The position numbers and the translations under genes are program-made. A stretch of 36,265 nt of DNA from the NCBI GenBank assembly GCA_028712665.1, contig JAQTRC010000029.1:1-36265 (forward strand), given 5' to 3'. The notes under the pieces were generated by a model. The model saw only the letters and a list, made by a program, of their open reading frames with translations. It did not search any database and had not been told where the DNA came from. This stretch comes from Desulfuromonadaceae bacterium. Lineage in GTDB: Bacteria; Desulfobacterota; Desulfuromonadia; Geobacterales; Pseudopelobacteraceae. How positions within the stretch are numbered: the first letter of the stretch is position 1; every line of letters begins with the position of its first letter. Shown in pieces: positions 1-7,327 of the stretch.

Positions 1-65
1 CACAAGGAATCCCGAAGATTGACACAGCCAGGGAGGAAAAGAACCCTTTCAGGATGGAAACAAGG

Positions 66-509
66 CTAACACGATGGGATTTCATAGACCCTCCTCTCTC
101 CCCGCAGTATTTCAAGCATGCGGGTGAGCTCACCTATTTCCTGCTTGCTCAGGCCGTTGGTTAATTTTGTCACAGCCCGTTTGGCGCATTCCGACAGTGG
201 AGTTTCGATTTCTTTGCCACGTTTGGTCAGGTATATTTTGTAGGCGCGTCGATCCTGGGGGTGTGGCCGTCGCTCGACAAGACCGCTTTTTTCCAGGCGA
301 TCAATCAGGCCACCGATAGTGGTTCGGTCGATTTGACCATTTTCGGACAACTCTGCCTGAGTCACTCCGTCCTGCTGCCAGAGAAAGGCCAAAAGGCCGA
401 ACTGGGGAGGGGTCAGGTCATAAACTTCGATCTCCTCCCGCAGGAGCGCCCAGGCTCGCTGATATCCCTTTGCGAGCAGAAATCCGATGCTTTTTTCAAT
501 ATTGTACAT
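66..509 (-). CDS. MarR-family transcriptional regulator
   Basis: A 147-residue winged-helix regulator that should act as a DNA-binding dimer. The core is typical of MarR: a helical start, a helix-turn-helix around TQAELSENGQIDRTTIGGLI, and the wing with the family motif DRRAYKIYLTKRG. The longer reading from 542 is unlikely because its ATG lies inside the -10 hexamer of a strong promoter (541-568). The ATG at 509, preceded by GGGAGG, fits both promoter and ribosome binding site. A near-perfect palindrome lies between the -35 and -10, which suggests autorepression. The neighbouring exported peptidase is divergent and too far away to name as a target. The ligand cannot be told from sequence. 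Confidence 0.9.
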   Translation of the reverse strand: MYNIEKSIGFLLAKGYQRAWALLREEIEVYDLTPPQFGLLAFLWQQDGVTQAELSENGQIDRTTIGGLIDRLEKSGLVERRPHPQDRRAYKIYLTKRGKEIETPLSECAKRAVTKLTNGLSKQEIGELTRMLEILRGERRVYEIPSC

Positions 510-540
510 GGTAGATAAAGCCTCCCGGCAAATATTGCTC

Positions 541-568
541 ATTATACAGATAATCAGTATGCTGTCAA
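541..568 (-). promoter_or_regulatory. Sigma-70 promoter of the marR gene
   Basis: Read on the minus strand, TTGACA (563-568) and TATAAT (541-546) are both perfect consensus hexamers with a 16-base spacer. Transcription would begin near 535, inside the longest reading of the marR frame, so translation must start at the internal ATG at 509. Confidence 0.8.
544..560. promoter_or_regulatory. Candidate MarR operator palindrome
   Basis: The 17-base element reads ATAC-A-GAT-A-ATC-A-GTAT. It is symmetric at every position except the centre and one symmetric pair (548/556). It overlaps the -10 and fills most of the spacer of the marR promoter, where a bound dimer would block RNA polymerase. Size and symmetry fit MarR operators; binding itself is inferred. 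Confidence 0.6.
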
Positions 569-587
569 ATGAATCCGGCTTGATATG

Positions 588-612
588 AAAAAGCCTGCGT
601 CGGCGGGCTTTT
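588..612. terminator. Hairpin with flanking A and T tracts
   Basis: A 9-bp stem (AAAGCCTGC with GCGGGCTTT, one T-G pair) and a GTCG loop, with A residues before and TTTT after, so it could terminate in either direction. It sits between two divergent genes, where no upstream transcript is visible. It may be the remnant of a lost gene or may shield the marR promoter from readthrough. Confidence 0.5.
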
Positions 613-848
613 AATAGTTGGCGGTAAGGCTGGGCGGAAGATGGCGCGGATTATAACAATAGGGCAAGCCGGAGCCTTAGGATAGCCGGAGTGATGATTC
701 ATGGGTGAAGATCAGGCACTGCATTGTGGAATATTCATTGCCGGTATGTTAATTTGACGTGCTGTTTAATTGTTTGACTTGAATGGTTTGGCCGGTTTCT
801 TAACGGTACTAAACTCAAGGGTATCATGGGACGACAGAAAGGGCGGAA
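613..848. other. Intergenic stretch with no recognised gene
   Basis: This is the rest of the 339-base gap between marR and the exported M23-like gene. I see no convincing ORF, RNA or promoter pair. Two TTGAC cores (near 757 and 775) lack a good -10 at normal spacing. Confidence 0.4.
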
Positions 849-1841
849 ATGAATCTGATTCGGATCTCCGCAGCGCTCGCACAATTTTTCCTGCTCATCC
901 TTCCGGCAACAGCGGCCATTGCGGCGTCTCCGTTGCTGGAACTTCCGATCCGCTGTGTTCCCGGCCTGGACTGCTTCATCCAGAACTATTTCGACCACGA
1001 TCCCGGCGTCGGCTATTACGATTACAACTGTGGCAAGCTCTCGTACAACGGGCACCACGGAACCGACTTCCGGCTGCGGGATCTTACGGCCATGCGAAAA
1101 AAGGTCATCGTGGTGGCTGCGGCGCCGGGAGTCGTGGCCGGCGTTCGTGACGGCGAGCCGGATCAGAATGTGAGGTTGCGGGGTAAGAACAATCTGAACG
1201 GAAAAGAGGCCGGCAACGGGGTGCGGATCGACCATGGCGACGGCTGGGCAACCCAGTACAGTCACCTGCTGCTTCGAAGCGTTGCCGTGCGGAAGGGGCA
1301 ACGGGTGAAAGCGGGCGAGCCCCTCGGGATGGTCGGCCTTTCCGGCAATACGGAGTTTCCACATCTCGATTTCAGCATCAGCAGGGATGGAAAACCGGTT
1401 GATCCGTTCAGCCTCGAACCGACGGCATGCGGGACGTCTTCAAAATCGCTCTGGTCTTTGGCCGCGCTGACGGCGTTGCGTTATCACCCCTCAGGCCTCC
1501 TGATATCCGGCTTTGCCGCTACTCCTCCGGAGAGGGAAATCGCCGAGTCCGGAGGGTACGATGCTCAAATCATTTCCGGCGATTCGGAGAGCATCGTCTT
1601 CTGGGCGGAACTCTTCGGCCTGCAGAAAGATGACCGGTTGACGTTAGAGCTGTACGGTCCGGGCAAACAGCGGATCTCGAACAGCCGGACACTCCTGCCG
1701 GGCGACAAGGCTGTCTGGTTCGCATACAGCGGCAAGCGGAGTAAAGGCCTTTGGCCCAAGGGACGCTACAGCGCGCTCATCCGTCTGGAACGTGCAGGGA
1801 GGGTGGTTCTGGAGGAGCAGAGGGGGACGGAGGTCAGGTAG
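849..1841 (+). CDS. Exported M23-like (LysM-less) metallopeptidase-fold protein
   Basis: A 330-residue protein with an N-terminal signal peptide (hydrophobic LAQFFLLILPATAAIA, cleavage near residue 26). Residues 60-190 have the M23/LytM fold seen in peptidoglycan endopeptidases: HHGTDF supplies the first zinc-ligand His and Asp, followed by NGVRIDHGDGWATQYSHL and the G-x-SGNTEFPHLDF block. The usual final HxH motif is HxD here (PHLDF), so one zinc-side histidine is replaced by aspartate. The C-terminal 130 residues look like a separate beta-rich domain and were not recognised. It would act in the periplasm on the cell wall if active, or serve as a non-catalytic binder if not. No operon partner; AAAGGGCGG precedes the start. 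Confidence 0.75.
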   Translation: MNLIRISAALAQFFLLILPATAAIAASPLLELPIRCVPGLDCFIQNYFDHDPGVGYYDYNCGKLSYNGHHGTDFRLRDLTAMRKKVIVVAAAPGVVAGVRDGEPDQNVRLRGKNNLNGKEAGNGVRIDHGDGWATQYSHLLLRSVAVRKGQRVKAGEPLGMVGLSGNTEFPHLDFSISRDGKPVDPFSLEPTACGTSSKSLWSLAALTALRYHPSGLLISGFAATPPEREIAESGGYDAQIISGDSESIVFWAELFGLQKDDRLTLELYGPGKQRISNSRTLLPGDKAVWFAYSGKRSKGLWPKGRYSALIRLERAGRVVLEEQRGTEVR

Positions 1842-1897
1842 GTGGACTCTTTTCTGGAGGCTTGATTACCAGGTCAAGTGGTACTAAAAAGCTAGTG

Positions 1898-1930
1898 TAG
1901 TTCTCATCCGGAAACTCCGGATGGAAACTA
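1898..1930. terminator. Hairpin between convergent genes
   Basis: A stem CATCCGG/CCGGATG (1905-1911 with 1917-1923) around an AAACT loop is extended by TAGTT/AACTA outside a small internal loop. It has no T tract, so it is not a classical intrinsic terminator. It lies between the 3' ends of the M23-like gene and the minus-strand small exported gene, whose stop codon overlaps the right arm. A bidirectional transcription barrier is the simplest reading. Confidence 0.45.
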
Positions 1931-2251
1931 GTGTATGCCGCATATAACCATCCATGTTGCTTCATACAGAGTCTCCGGGGCAACTTCCACTTCTCTCTCA
2001 AGGCCATTCTTTAAAATTGAAAATAGTTGCTGTGTCGAGCAGTAGGCTTTGAAACGATAATAGACTCTCAACTGATCGGAAGGGGAGTACTGCTTGTCTT
2101 TGTACGTCCACCTGACTTTCATGGTATGGCCATTATTGGATTCTCTGTCATACTCCGCGCTTACCAGGTTGTTTGTAAAGTAGTTGATCCACTCTTCTGA
2201 ACGGGCCGGGGTCGTTAGCGAGATTAAGAACAGGAGTGTTATTATTTTCAT
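1928..2251 (-). CDS. Small exported protein, possibly surface-adhesin E-like
   Basis: A 107-residue protein. The start at 2251 is chosen because GGAAGG stands six bases before its ATG and the protein then begins with a classic signal peptide (MKIITLLFLISLTTPARS, cleavage before or after EE). The mature part, about 85 residues, contains a W-x-N-x-F start, an acidic/aromatic central strand (AEYDRES, MKVRWTYKDKQ), and two cysteines (AYCSTQ and VICGIH) that could form a disulfide. The pattern of tyrosine plus polar beta strands and a late YxxxxYC resembles the small surface-adhesin protein E family, but this is only a resemblance. It is convergent with the M23-like gene and has no partner on its strand. 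Confidence 0.6.
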   Translation of the reverse strand: MKIITLLFLISLTTPARSEEWINYFTNNLVSAEYDRESNNGHTMKVRWTYKDKQYSPSDQLRVYYRFKAYCSTQQLFSILKNGLEREVEVAPETLYEATWMVICGIH

Positions 2252-2480
2252 GGATGACCTTCCTTCTAAAGGTTGGCAATATATGCTCTGCGAACCGGCA
2301 GGAATGTATAAATGGCTCCCCGGTATGGACAAACAACAGCAGATTATACTGCTCTATGTACCACAGCTTTGGAAAACTTCAAGAATTGCAGACAAATGAG
2401 GAGGGGTGCTTTACGGGGAAGGCTTTGACAAAATATCTGTATCCGAATAACCGTTTACATCCATAGCTTGTTTGAATATT

Positions 2481-2954
2481 ATGCCAGCCATGCCACTCCT
2501 GACCGGACCAAAGATTCGCCCCATGACCGAAAAGGACATCGATCAACTCCTGATTATAGAGGTTGCTTCGTTTTCTGCCCCCTGGACGCGTGAGCATTTT
2601 GTCGCTGAACTGGATGCTCAATATTCATTTCCGTATGTAGCCGCGGCAGATGACGTAGTAGTCGGCTATCTCTGCATGATGTCGCTCTTTGAAGAGGCGC
2701 AGATATTGGATATCGCCGTTGCTCCGGATCAGCGGGGGAGGGGAATTGCGCGGTTGTTGATGGACCACGCGATTTCCGTTGCGAGGGAAAAAGGCGCGGA
2801 ACTGTTGTCGCTGGAGGTGCGTGCATCGAATATTGCCGCTATAAACCTCTACGAGCGGTCCGGTTTCGTGCGGACAGGTCTGCGTCAAAAGTATTATGAA
2901 AACAGGGAAGATGCGGTCTTGATGGAGAAAAGGCTGCTTGATAAATGTTGTTGA
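2481..2954 (+). CDS. rimI: Ribosomal-protein-S18-alanine N-acetyltransferase type GNAT
   Basis: A 157-residue GNAT acetyltransferase. It carries the acetyl-CoA loop DQRGRGIARLLMDHAI (motif A, Q/RxxGxG/A), then SLEVRASNIAAINLYERSGFVRTGLRQKYYENREDAVLMEKRL. The LEVR-x-SN-x-AI-x-LYE-x-GF block and the terminal EDAxxMxxxL are typical of RimI, which acetylates the N-terminal alanine of ribosomal protein S18. The start is uncertain: ATGs at 2481 and 2490 and a TTG at 2472 all lack a clear Shine-Dalgarno. I chose 2481. A TTGACA lies at 2425-2430 but without a good -10. The gene is followed after 45 bases by pyrK and may be co-transcribed with it. Confidence 0.85.
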   Translation: MPAMPLLTGPKIRPMTEKDIDQLLIIEVASFSAPWTREHFVAELDAQYSFPYVAAADDVVVGYLCMMSLFEEAQILDIAVAPDQRGRGIARLLMDHAISVAREKGAELLSLEVRASNIAAINLYERSGFVRTGLRQKYYENREDAVLMEKRLLDKCC

Positions 2955-2999
2955 TATATGAATAGATACATGCCAATACATCTGTAAGGAGACCACCCA

Positions 3000-3818
3000 A
3001 TGCAGTTCACATCCATGATCCTTTCAAATGCGGAGGTCTCGCCCGGCTACTGGCGGATGCGCATGACCGCCCCCCAGGAGTTTGCTTCGGCGTCGCCCGG
3101 TCAGTTCGTTATGGTGCGGGTCAACGGAGCCATCGATCCGCTGCTGCGGCGACCGTTCGGTATCTTTGACGTCGGTGTCTACACCCCCTCCCAGAGCGGT
3201 GCGCTCTCCCAGCCCTGTTTCGAGATGCTCTACCGGGTGGTGGGGAAGGGGACCCTCATGCTATCGGCTCTGCACGAGACAGATCTGCTGGATATCCTCG
3301 GGCCGCTTGGAATGGGGTTCGATCTGGGATATGTGGATGAAGAGAAGCTGATCGTCGGAGGCGGGGTGGGGTTAGCCCCGTTGTATCTGTTGGCAAAAGA
3401 ACTGGTAAAACAGTCGCAGGTCAGGCTGTTCGCCGGAGGACGGACGCGGGACGATGTTCTCTGCATCACCGAGTTCGAGCGGCTTGGAGTTGAGTGCTAC
3501 ACCGCTACCGAGGACGGCTCGCTTGGTGAATGCGGCCTGGTGACCGAGGCGCTGCTCAGGCGATTGGATACGCTTAAGGGTAAGGCAAAGATCTACGCCT
3601 GCGGACCGCACGGCATGTTGAACGCGGTGGCCAAAATCGCCGCAGAGCGCACGATTCCCTGCCAGGTATCGCTGGAGGGGTACATGGCATGCGGAGTGGG
3701 CGCCTGTCTGGGGTGTGTTGCTACGGGGCACCGGCATTCGCCGGAGACGCCTGATTTCCGCTGCGTCTGTACCGAAGGGCCGGTCTTTGAATCGGGCGAA
3801 CTGAAGTGGAGGGATTGA
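3000..3818 (+). CDS. pyrK: Dihydroorotate dehydrogenase electron-transfer subunit PyrK
   Basis: A 272-residue iron-sulfur flavoprotein that passes electrons from the PyrD FMN to NAD+ in pyrimidine synthesis. The N-terminal beta barrel holds the FAD motif ([11 protein letters not shown], with R-P-F/S). The middle is the NAD-binding lobe ([27 protein letters not shown]). The C-terminus carries the 2Fe-2S ligands: [12 protein letters not shown] and, 15 or so residues later, FRCVC. Length is normal for the family. AAGGAG precedes the ATG. The stop is followed two bases later by the pyrD start, so the two subunits are translationally linked. This is the class 1B (NAD-dependent) arrangement. Confidence 0.95.
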   Translation: MQFTSMILSNAEVSPGYWRMRMTAPQEFASASPGQFVMVRVNGAIDPLLRRPFGIFDVGVYTPSQSGALSQPCFEMLYRVVGKGTLMLSALHETDLLDILGPLGMGFDLGYVDEEKLIVGGGVGLAPLYLLAKELVKQSQVRLFAGGRTRDDVLCITEFERLGVECYTATEDGSLGECGLVTEALLRRLDTLKGKAKIYACGPHGMLNAVAKIAAERTIPCQVSLEGYMACGVGACLGCVATGHRHSPETPDFRCVCTEGPVFESGELKWRD

Positions 3819-3820
3819 GT

Positions 3821-4735
3821 ATGAAACCTGATATGACCGTCAACTGTGCCGGTATCCTGTTGCGAAACCCGGTCATGACCGCTTCCGGCACCTTCGGTTA
3901 CGGCGAGGAGTTTGCCGGATATGTAGATCTCGAACGAATCGGCGCCTTTGTAACCAAGGGGCTTTCTTTGAAGCCGCGGGGAGGCAACCCGACTCCGCGC
4001 ATCGTCGAGACGCCTGGAGGGATGCTGAACGCCATCGGCCTTCAGAATGTTGGAATTGACGCTTTCATAGAGAAGAAGGTGCCGTTTTTCCGTTCGGTCA
4101 AGACCCCTGCCATAGCCAATTTCTTTGGCAATACGGTTGATGAATACGCCGAAATGGCCCGACGTCTGAACGAGATTCCCGAGGTGGCCGCGCTGGAGGT
4201 CAATATCTCCTGTCCGAATGTCAAACAGGGGGGCATCGTCTTCGGCACCGATCCCGCCTGCGCGTCGACTGTTGTAACGGCTTGCCGCGCTGCGACAAAT
4301 AAGCCGCTGATCGTAAAGCTCTCCCCCAATGTGACCGACGTGGTTGTCATGGCCAAAGCCTGTGAAGACGCCGGCGCCGACGCGCTGTCGCTGATCAACA
4401 CTCTGACCGGCATGGCTATCGACCTGAACAGACGCCGTCCGGTGCTGGCCAATATCACCGGCGGATTCTCCGGACCGGCTATAAAGCCGATCGCTCTCCG
4501 CATGGTCTGGCAGGTGGCAAGGGGGGTCAAGCTGCCGGTCATCGGCATCGGCGGGATCATGAATGCGACCGATGCGCTGGAGTTTATACTGGCCGGGGCC
4601 ACTGCGGTACAGGTAGGCACCGCCAGTTTCATCAACCCCGGGGCGGCTCAGCAGATTGCAGCCGAAATGGAGGCCTGGATGGAAGCCAACGGTGTGGCCG
4701 ACATCAAGAGCCTGATCGGCGCTCTGGAAACCTGA
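3821..4735 (+). CDS. pyrD: Dihydroorotate dehydrogenase catalytic subunit (class 1B)
   Basis: A 304-residue FMN TIM-barrel enzyme oxidising dihydroorotate to orotate, the fourth step of UMP synthesis. Visible landmarks are [13 protein letters not shown] near the start, the substrate loop NAIGLQNVG, the active-site segment [14 protein letters not shown] (the cysteine catalytic base is the mark of class 1), VKLSPNV, LINT, and the phosphate-binding [19 protein letters not shown]. The ATG at 3821 is preferred over an upstream in-frame GTG at 3806 because GGAGG at 3808-3812 is its ribosome binding site. The start lies two bases after the pyrK stop. The two products should form the heterotetrameric enzyme. 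Confidence 0.95.
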   Translation: MKPDMTVNCAGILLRNPVMTASGTFGYGEEFAGYVDLERIGAFVTKGLSLKPRGGNPTPRIVETPGGMLNAIGLQNVGIDAFIEKKVPFFRSVKTPAIANFFGNTVDEYAEMARRLNEIPEVAALEVNISCPNVKQGGIVFGTDPACASTVVTACRAATNKPLIVKLSPNVTDVVVMAKACEDAGADALSLINTLTGMAIDLNRRRPVLANITGGFSGPAIKPIALRMVWQVARGVKLPVIGIGGIMNATDALEFILAGATAVQVGTASFINPGAAQQIAAEMEAWMEANGVADIKSLIGALET

Positions 4736-4782
4736 CGGTTGCCGGAGTTTTGCTTGTCAGTCACCAAAGGAGTAAATGACTC

Positions 4783-6312
4783 ATGATCTCTTCGGCATAT
4801 GCGGCCAATTCCGCGCCGTTCGCATCCCTGATTGATGTCAACTTCATTCTGATCAACCGTATCTTCGTTCTGGCGGTAACTCTACTTTTTTTCACATCCA
4901 TTCTCTTTATCCGCCGGGCCCGCTCTCAAGAGATACATCCGAGAATCATGTCTCCGATCAAATACGCAATTTTCGGTTCTCTGCTGTTGTACGCGGAGTT
5001 GGCCATGTCGGATATGCCAAGCTATCAGGGAATTTTGCAGGGAGTGCAGACGATCATAGTTTTGATCTGTCTAGCAAAATTGGTTAACTATATCACCATC
5101 GATGTCTATATGCGCATTCGCGCCCAGCGGGAGGCGCCGACGTTTGTACGCGATACGGTTCGTCTTATTGTCTATTTGATCGTTGGAATCATATCGCTCA
5201 GGCTTGTCTTCAAAATCGATCTTTCGGCCATTGTTACGACTACTACCGTTATTACTGCTACAATCGCCTTTGCGATGCAGAGTACTCTTGCAAACGCGCT
5301 GTCCGGTTTTTCCATTCAGACGGACACTCTGCTGGCCAGGCAAAACTGGATATCAATTAAAGAAAAAAATATCTTTGGTGAGATTGTCAATGTCGGGTTC
5401 CGTTATACGACCCTGCGAAATCTTGAAAATTACCTGATTCTGGTGCCAAACAGCGTAATCATGCAGAACATCATCACCTTTCATGGCAACAGAGAAAGCG
5501 ATAACAAGCCGGCGATCCAGGTTGATGTAATGCTGGGGTACGATATGCCGCCCGAAACTGCGAAAATACTTCTGATGCAGGCCGTCAGCGATGATTCGGA
5601 GGTATTGGGCATCCCGGAACCGGTGGTGCGCCTGATATCGCTTAACGATAGTGGAATTACCTATCAGCTCAAGTTTTGGATAGAAGACCCTTCCGGCAGG
5701 ATCCGCGTTCAGGACGCTATCTACAGCCGGGTCTGGTATGCTGTTAATCGCGCAGGTTACAGTTTTCCTTTCCCGCACCGTCAGATTATTACGTCTGAAG
5801 CAAAGCAGCCTTTCGAGTTTTTCCGAGGGCAAATTGCCGAAGAATTGCGTCGGTCCGAACTTTTTGCCCTGCTTGACGACGCAACTATCATCGCCCTTGC
5901 CGAGCAGGCTCCTGTTATGGTTTTTGGACCGGGAGAGGTTGTGGTACATCAGGGTGATGGAGGGAGTTCCCTTTTCATAGTACTCAAAGGCGCCCTTGAT
6001 GTCTCCGTGGACGATGCGATTGTCGGCAGCATTCAGGAGGGGTCATTTTTTGGTGAAATGTCGCTCTTGACCGGCGAGCCTCGCAGCGCAACAGTCCGGG
6101 CTTCTAACGAGGTCTGGCTGGCGGAGGTGACCAAAGAGTCGCTGGAACCGATCCTGACTTCCAATCCGTCTATTCTGGAAAAACTGAGCCACATTCTTGC
6201 AGAGCGTGAAGCAAGGACGAGAGTAAGCCAGGAAACGAGCGCCGATTCTGCCAGAAGCTCTCTTTGCCGGGAAGATTATCTGCAGCGTCTCAAACTCTTT
6301 TTCAGGTTGTAG
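4783..6312 (+). CDS. MscS-family channel with C-terminal cyclic-nucleotide-binding domain
   Basis: A 509-residue inner-membrane protein. Hydrophobic segments occur at about residues 22-44, 61-75, 86-103 and 127-145, followed by the pore-lining helix region 147-175 (TTVITATIAFAMQSTLANALSGF). The MscS beta domain follows (DTLLARQNWI to VPNSVIM) and the cytoplasmic alpha/beta domain ends with the family motif SFPFPHRQI (327-336). Residues 358-480 form a Crp-type cyclic-nucleotide-binding domain with a full phosphate-binding cassette, FFGEMSLLTGEPRSATV. The channel could thus be gated by tension and tuned by cAMP or cGMP. AAAGGAG precedes the start by ten bases. It is 47 bases downstream of pyrD but functionally unrelated to it. 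Confidence 0.92.
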   Translation: MISSAYAANSAPFASLIDVNFILINRIFVLAVTLLFFTSILFIRRARSQEIHPRIMSPIKYAIFGSLLLYAELAMSDMPSYQGILQGVQTIIVLICLAKLVNYITIDVYMRIRAQREAPTFVRDTVRLIVYLIVGIISLRLVFKIDLSAIVTTTTVITATIAFAMQSTLANALSGFSIQTDTLLARQNWISIKEKNIFGEIVNVGFRYTTLRNLENYLILVPNSVIMQNIITFHGNRESDNKPAIQVDVMLGYDMPPETAKILLMQAVSDDSEVLGIPEPVVRLISLNDSGITYQLKFWIEDPSGRIRVQDAIYSRVWYAVNRAGYSFPFPHRQIITSEAKQPFEFFRGQIAEELRRSELFALLDDATIIALAEQAPVMVFGPGEVVVHQGDGGSSLFIVLKGALDVSVDDAIVGSIQEGSFFGEMSLLTGEPRSATVRASNEVWLAEVTKESLEPILTSNPSILEKLSHILAEREARTRVSQETSADSARSSLCREDYLQRLKLFFRL

Positions 6313-6331
6313 CGTTCTTTTATGAATCTTC

Positions 6332-6360
6332 TTGAGGAAATAACGCGCGCGTAGTACAAG
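6332..6360 (+). promoter_or_regulatory. Candidate promoter of selC
   Basis: TTGAGG (6332-6337), a 17-base spacer and TACAAG (6355-6360) place initiation about six bases before the first base of the tRNA. Each hexamer matches consensus at four of six positions. Confidence 0.4.
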
Positions 6361-6371
6361 CAGAAGCGAAT

Positions 6372-6469
6372 GGAGGTACGTCGGTCGCTGGTGGGCCGCC
6401 CGGTCTTCAAAACCGGTGGGGGGGATGAGAAATCTCCCCGGTGGGTTCGATTCCCATGTGCCTCCGCCA
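6372..6469 (+). tRNA. selC: tRNA-Sec (anticodon UCA)
   Basis: A 98-base selenocysteine tRNA including an encoded CCA. It has the diagnostic 8-bp acceptor stem (GGAGGTAC with GTGCCTCC, one G-U pair), the anticodon TCA in the loop CTTCAAA, a very long variable arm (GGGGGGATGAGAAATCTCCCC) and the T-loop GGTTCGATTCCC. It inserts selenocysteine at recoded UGA codons with SelA, SelB and SelD, none of which are in the window. It shows that the organism makes selenoproteins. selC is also a well-known integration site for tyrosine-recombinase elements, and an integrase scrap lies about 100 bases downstream. Confidence 0.97.
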
Positions 6470-6477
6470 ATTACAAT
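6450..6477 (+). other. Candidate left attachment site in the selC 3' end
   Basis: The T-loop to CCA end of selC plus eight flanking bases. It is matched imperfectly at 8314-8338 in the same orientation, as expected of direct repeats bounding an element integrated at a tRNA gene. Confidence 0.4.
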
Positions 6478-6500
6478 CCAATGCAGTCCGATGTAGTACT

Positions 6501-6528
6501 AAAACCCTTTAGAAATAGAGGGTTTTTT
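6501..6528 (+). terminator. Intrinsic terminator of selC
   Basis: AAACCCT pairs with AGGGTTT across a short AT-rich loop, followed by a run of six T (TTTTTT). It lies 32 bases after the tRNA. Confidence 0.8.
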
Positions 6529-6561
6529 GCTCAGTGCGCATTAAAGACAAGATTGTTTGAA

Positions 6562-6660
6562 AGATGTATGAGCGACAACACGATCAATGCCAGTTTCCGG
6601 CATATGGGTTTTGATGGTGATACAATTATCCGACCGGTTAAAATAAATCTTGATATGTGA
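6562..6660 (+). pseudogene. Remnant of a P4-type tyrosine recombinase (integrase)
   Basis: The frame from 6568 reads MSDNTINASFRHMGFDGDT, closely matching the segment LSDNTINAALRRMGY that P4-like integrases carry just before the catalytic HxxR (usually TGHGFR). The match ends before that motif; the frame continues with unrelated residues and stops at 6658-6660. Catalytic residues are absent, so it cannot be active. Integrases of this family commonly insert into tRNA genes and sit next to the tRNA end, which is the position here. The match is short (about 20 residues), so it depends on the strength of that motif. Confidence 0.6.
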
Positions 6661-6678
6661 TAGCATATTCACTATCAT
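6650..6678 (+). promoter_or_regulatory. hicAB promoter overlapping an inverted repeat
   Basis: TTGATA (6650-6655), a 17-base spacer and TATCAT (6673-6678). The spacer begins with TGATAG and the -10 region carries CTATCA (arms 6658-6663 and 6672-6677), with outer ATATGTG/CACATAT arms. This is a plausible HicB operator. Initiation would fall at or next to the hicA ATG at 6685, giving a leaderless transcript. Confidence 0.5.
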
Positions 6679-6684
6679 TCACAT

Positions 6685-6924
6685 ATGAGCAAAGACACTG
6701 ACATTCTAAACCGTACCCGGAATATCAGCTTCAGCGACCTTCTAAAGCTGTGCCAGCGCTATTTTGGAGAGCCAAGGATTGCAGGCAGTCACCACATATT
6801 CAAAACACCATGGGTGGGTGATCCACGCATCAACTTGCAACGTGACGGCAAGATGGCGAAACCGTACCAAGTGATTCAAGTTAAGAGAGCAATCGAAAAA
6901 CTGGAGAAAAGCAATGAAGCATGA
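6685..6924 (+). CDS. hicA: HicA-family mRNA interferase toxin
   Basis: A 79-residue basic protein with the dsRBD-like HicA fold. The diagnostic GSHHIFK (residues about 35-41) includes the catalytic histidine, followed by the strand RINLQRDGK and a C-terminal helix rich in lysine (VKRAIEKLEKSNEA). It would cleave mRNA when freed from HicB. No Shine-Dalgarno precedes the ATG and the best promoter predicts almost no leader, so translation may be leaderless. It overlaps hicB by 11 bases. It lies in the selC-linked accessory region and appears intact, unlike its neighbours. Confidence 0.85.
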   Translation: MSKDTDILNRTRNISFSDLLKLCQRYFGEPRIAGSHHIFKTPWVGDPRINLQRDGKMAKPYQVIQVKRAIEKLEKSNEA

Positions 6925-7237
6925 CATCAAAAAATATACATACAGGATTGAGTGGTCGGAAGATGACAGCGTACATATTGCGCGTTGTCTTGAATTCCCC
7001 TCCCTTGCGGCCCACGGCAAAACACCGGACAAGGCTTTGAAAGAGATAGAGACGGTTGTGGCTGAGTCCGTTAAATGGATTGAAGAAGAAGGAGGAATTG
7101 TTCCTGAACCATTGGGTATCCGCCACTATAAAGGTAACATCACCCTTCGCGTGCCGCCTGATGTTCACCGGATGCTTGCGATTCTTTCGGCAGAGCAAGG
7201 GGTATCAGTTAATCAGTTGATTTTGTCCAGATTGTGA
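6914..7237 (+). CDS. hicB: HicB-family antitoxin
   Basis: A 107-residue antitoxin. The N-terminal half has the degraded RNase H-like HicB fold (YRIEWSEDDSVHIARCLEFPSLAAHGKTPDKALKEIE). The C-terminal 40 residues (NITLRVPPDVHRMLAILSAEQGVSVNQLILSRL) form a ribbon-helix-helix DNA-binding domain, the type that autoregulates the operon. The two domains bind the toxin and the operator respectively. The toxin-first gene order and the 11-base overlap are usual for hicAB. The inverted repeat at the promoter is the likely operator. Confidence 0.88.
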   Translation: MKHDIKKYTYRIEWSEDDSVHIARCLEFPSLAAHGKTPDKALKEIETVVAESVKWIEEEGGIVPEPLGIRHYKGNITLRVPPDVHRMLAILSAEQGVSVNQLILSRL

Positions 7238-7291
7238 AAAATGGATTAAAAACGACCGCACAGCCAGCTGTCGTATTCTAACCTCTCCCAG

Positions 7292-7314
7292 CCTCCCCTT
7301 GAATCAAGGGGAGG
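7292..7314. repeat. Perfect 10-bp hairpin (REP-like)
   Basis: CCTCCCCTTG and CAAGGGGAGG are perfectly complementary around AAT. No T tract follows, so it is not a plain terminator. Its base composition resembles the stem at 20244-20282, and such CCTCCCC hairpins may be a dispersed repeat family in this genome. It lies between hicB and the methyltransferase remnant. Confidence 0.55.
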
Positions 7315-7327
7315 AGCGTCAGAGAAT

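Noticed and set aside
750-848. Cyclic-dinucleotide (GEMM) riboswitch before the M23-like gene
   Set aside because: GGGACGACAGAAAG faintly recalls part of the GEMM core, but the tetraloop receptor and GGTAGCGGGGTTACC parts are missing.
735-1364. Long minus-strand ORF across the M23-like gene
   Set aside because: It is antisense to a gene with a clear signal peptide and fold, has an amino-acid composition rich in Arg, Pro and His typical of shadow frames, and has no ribosome binding site.
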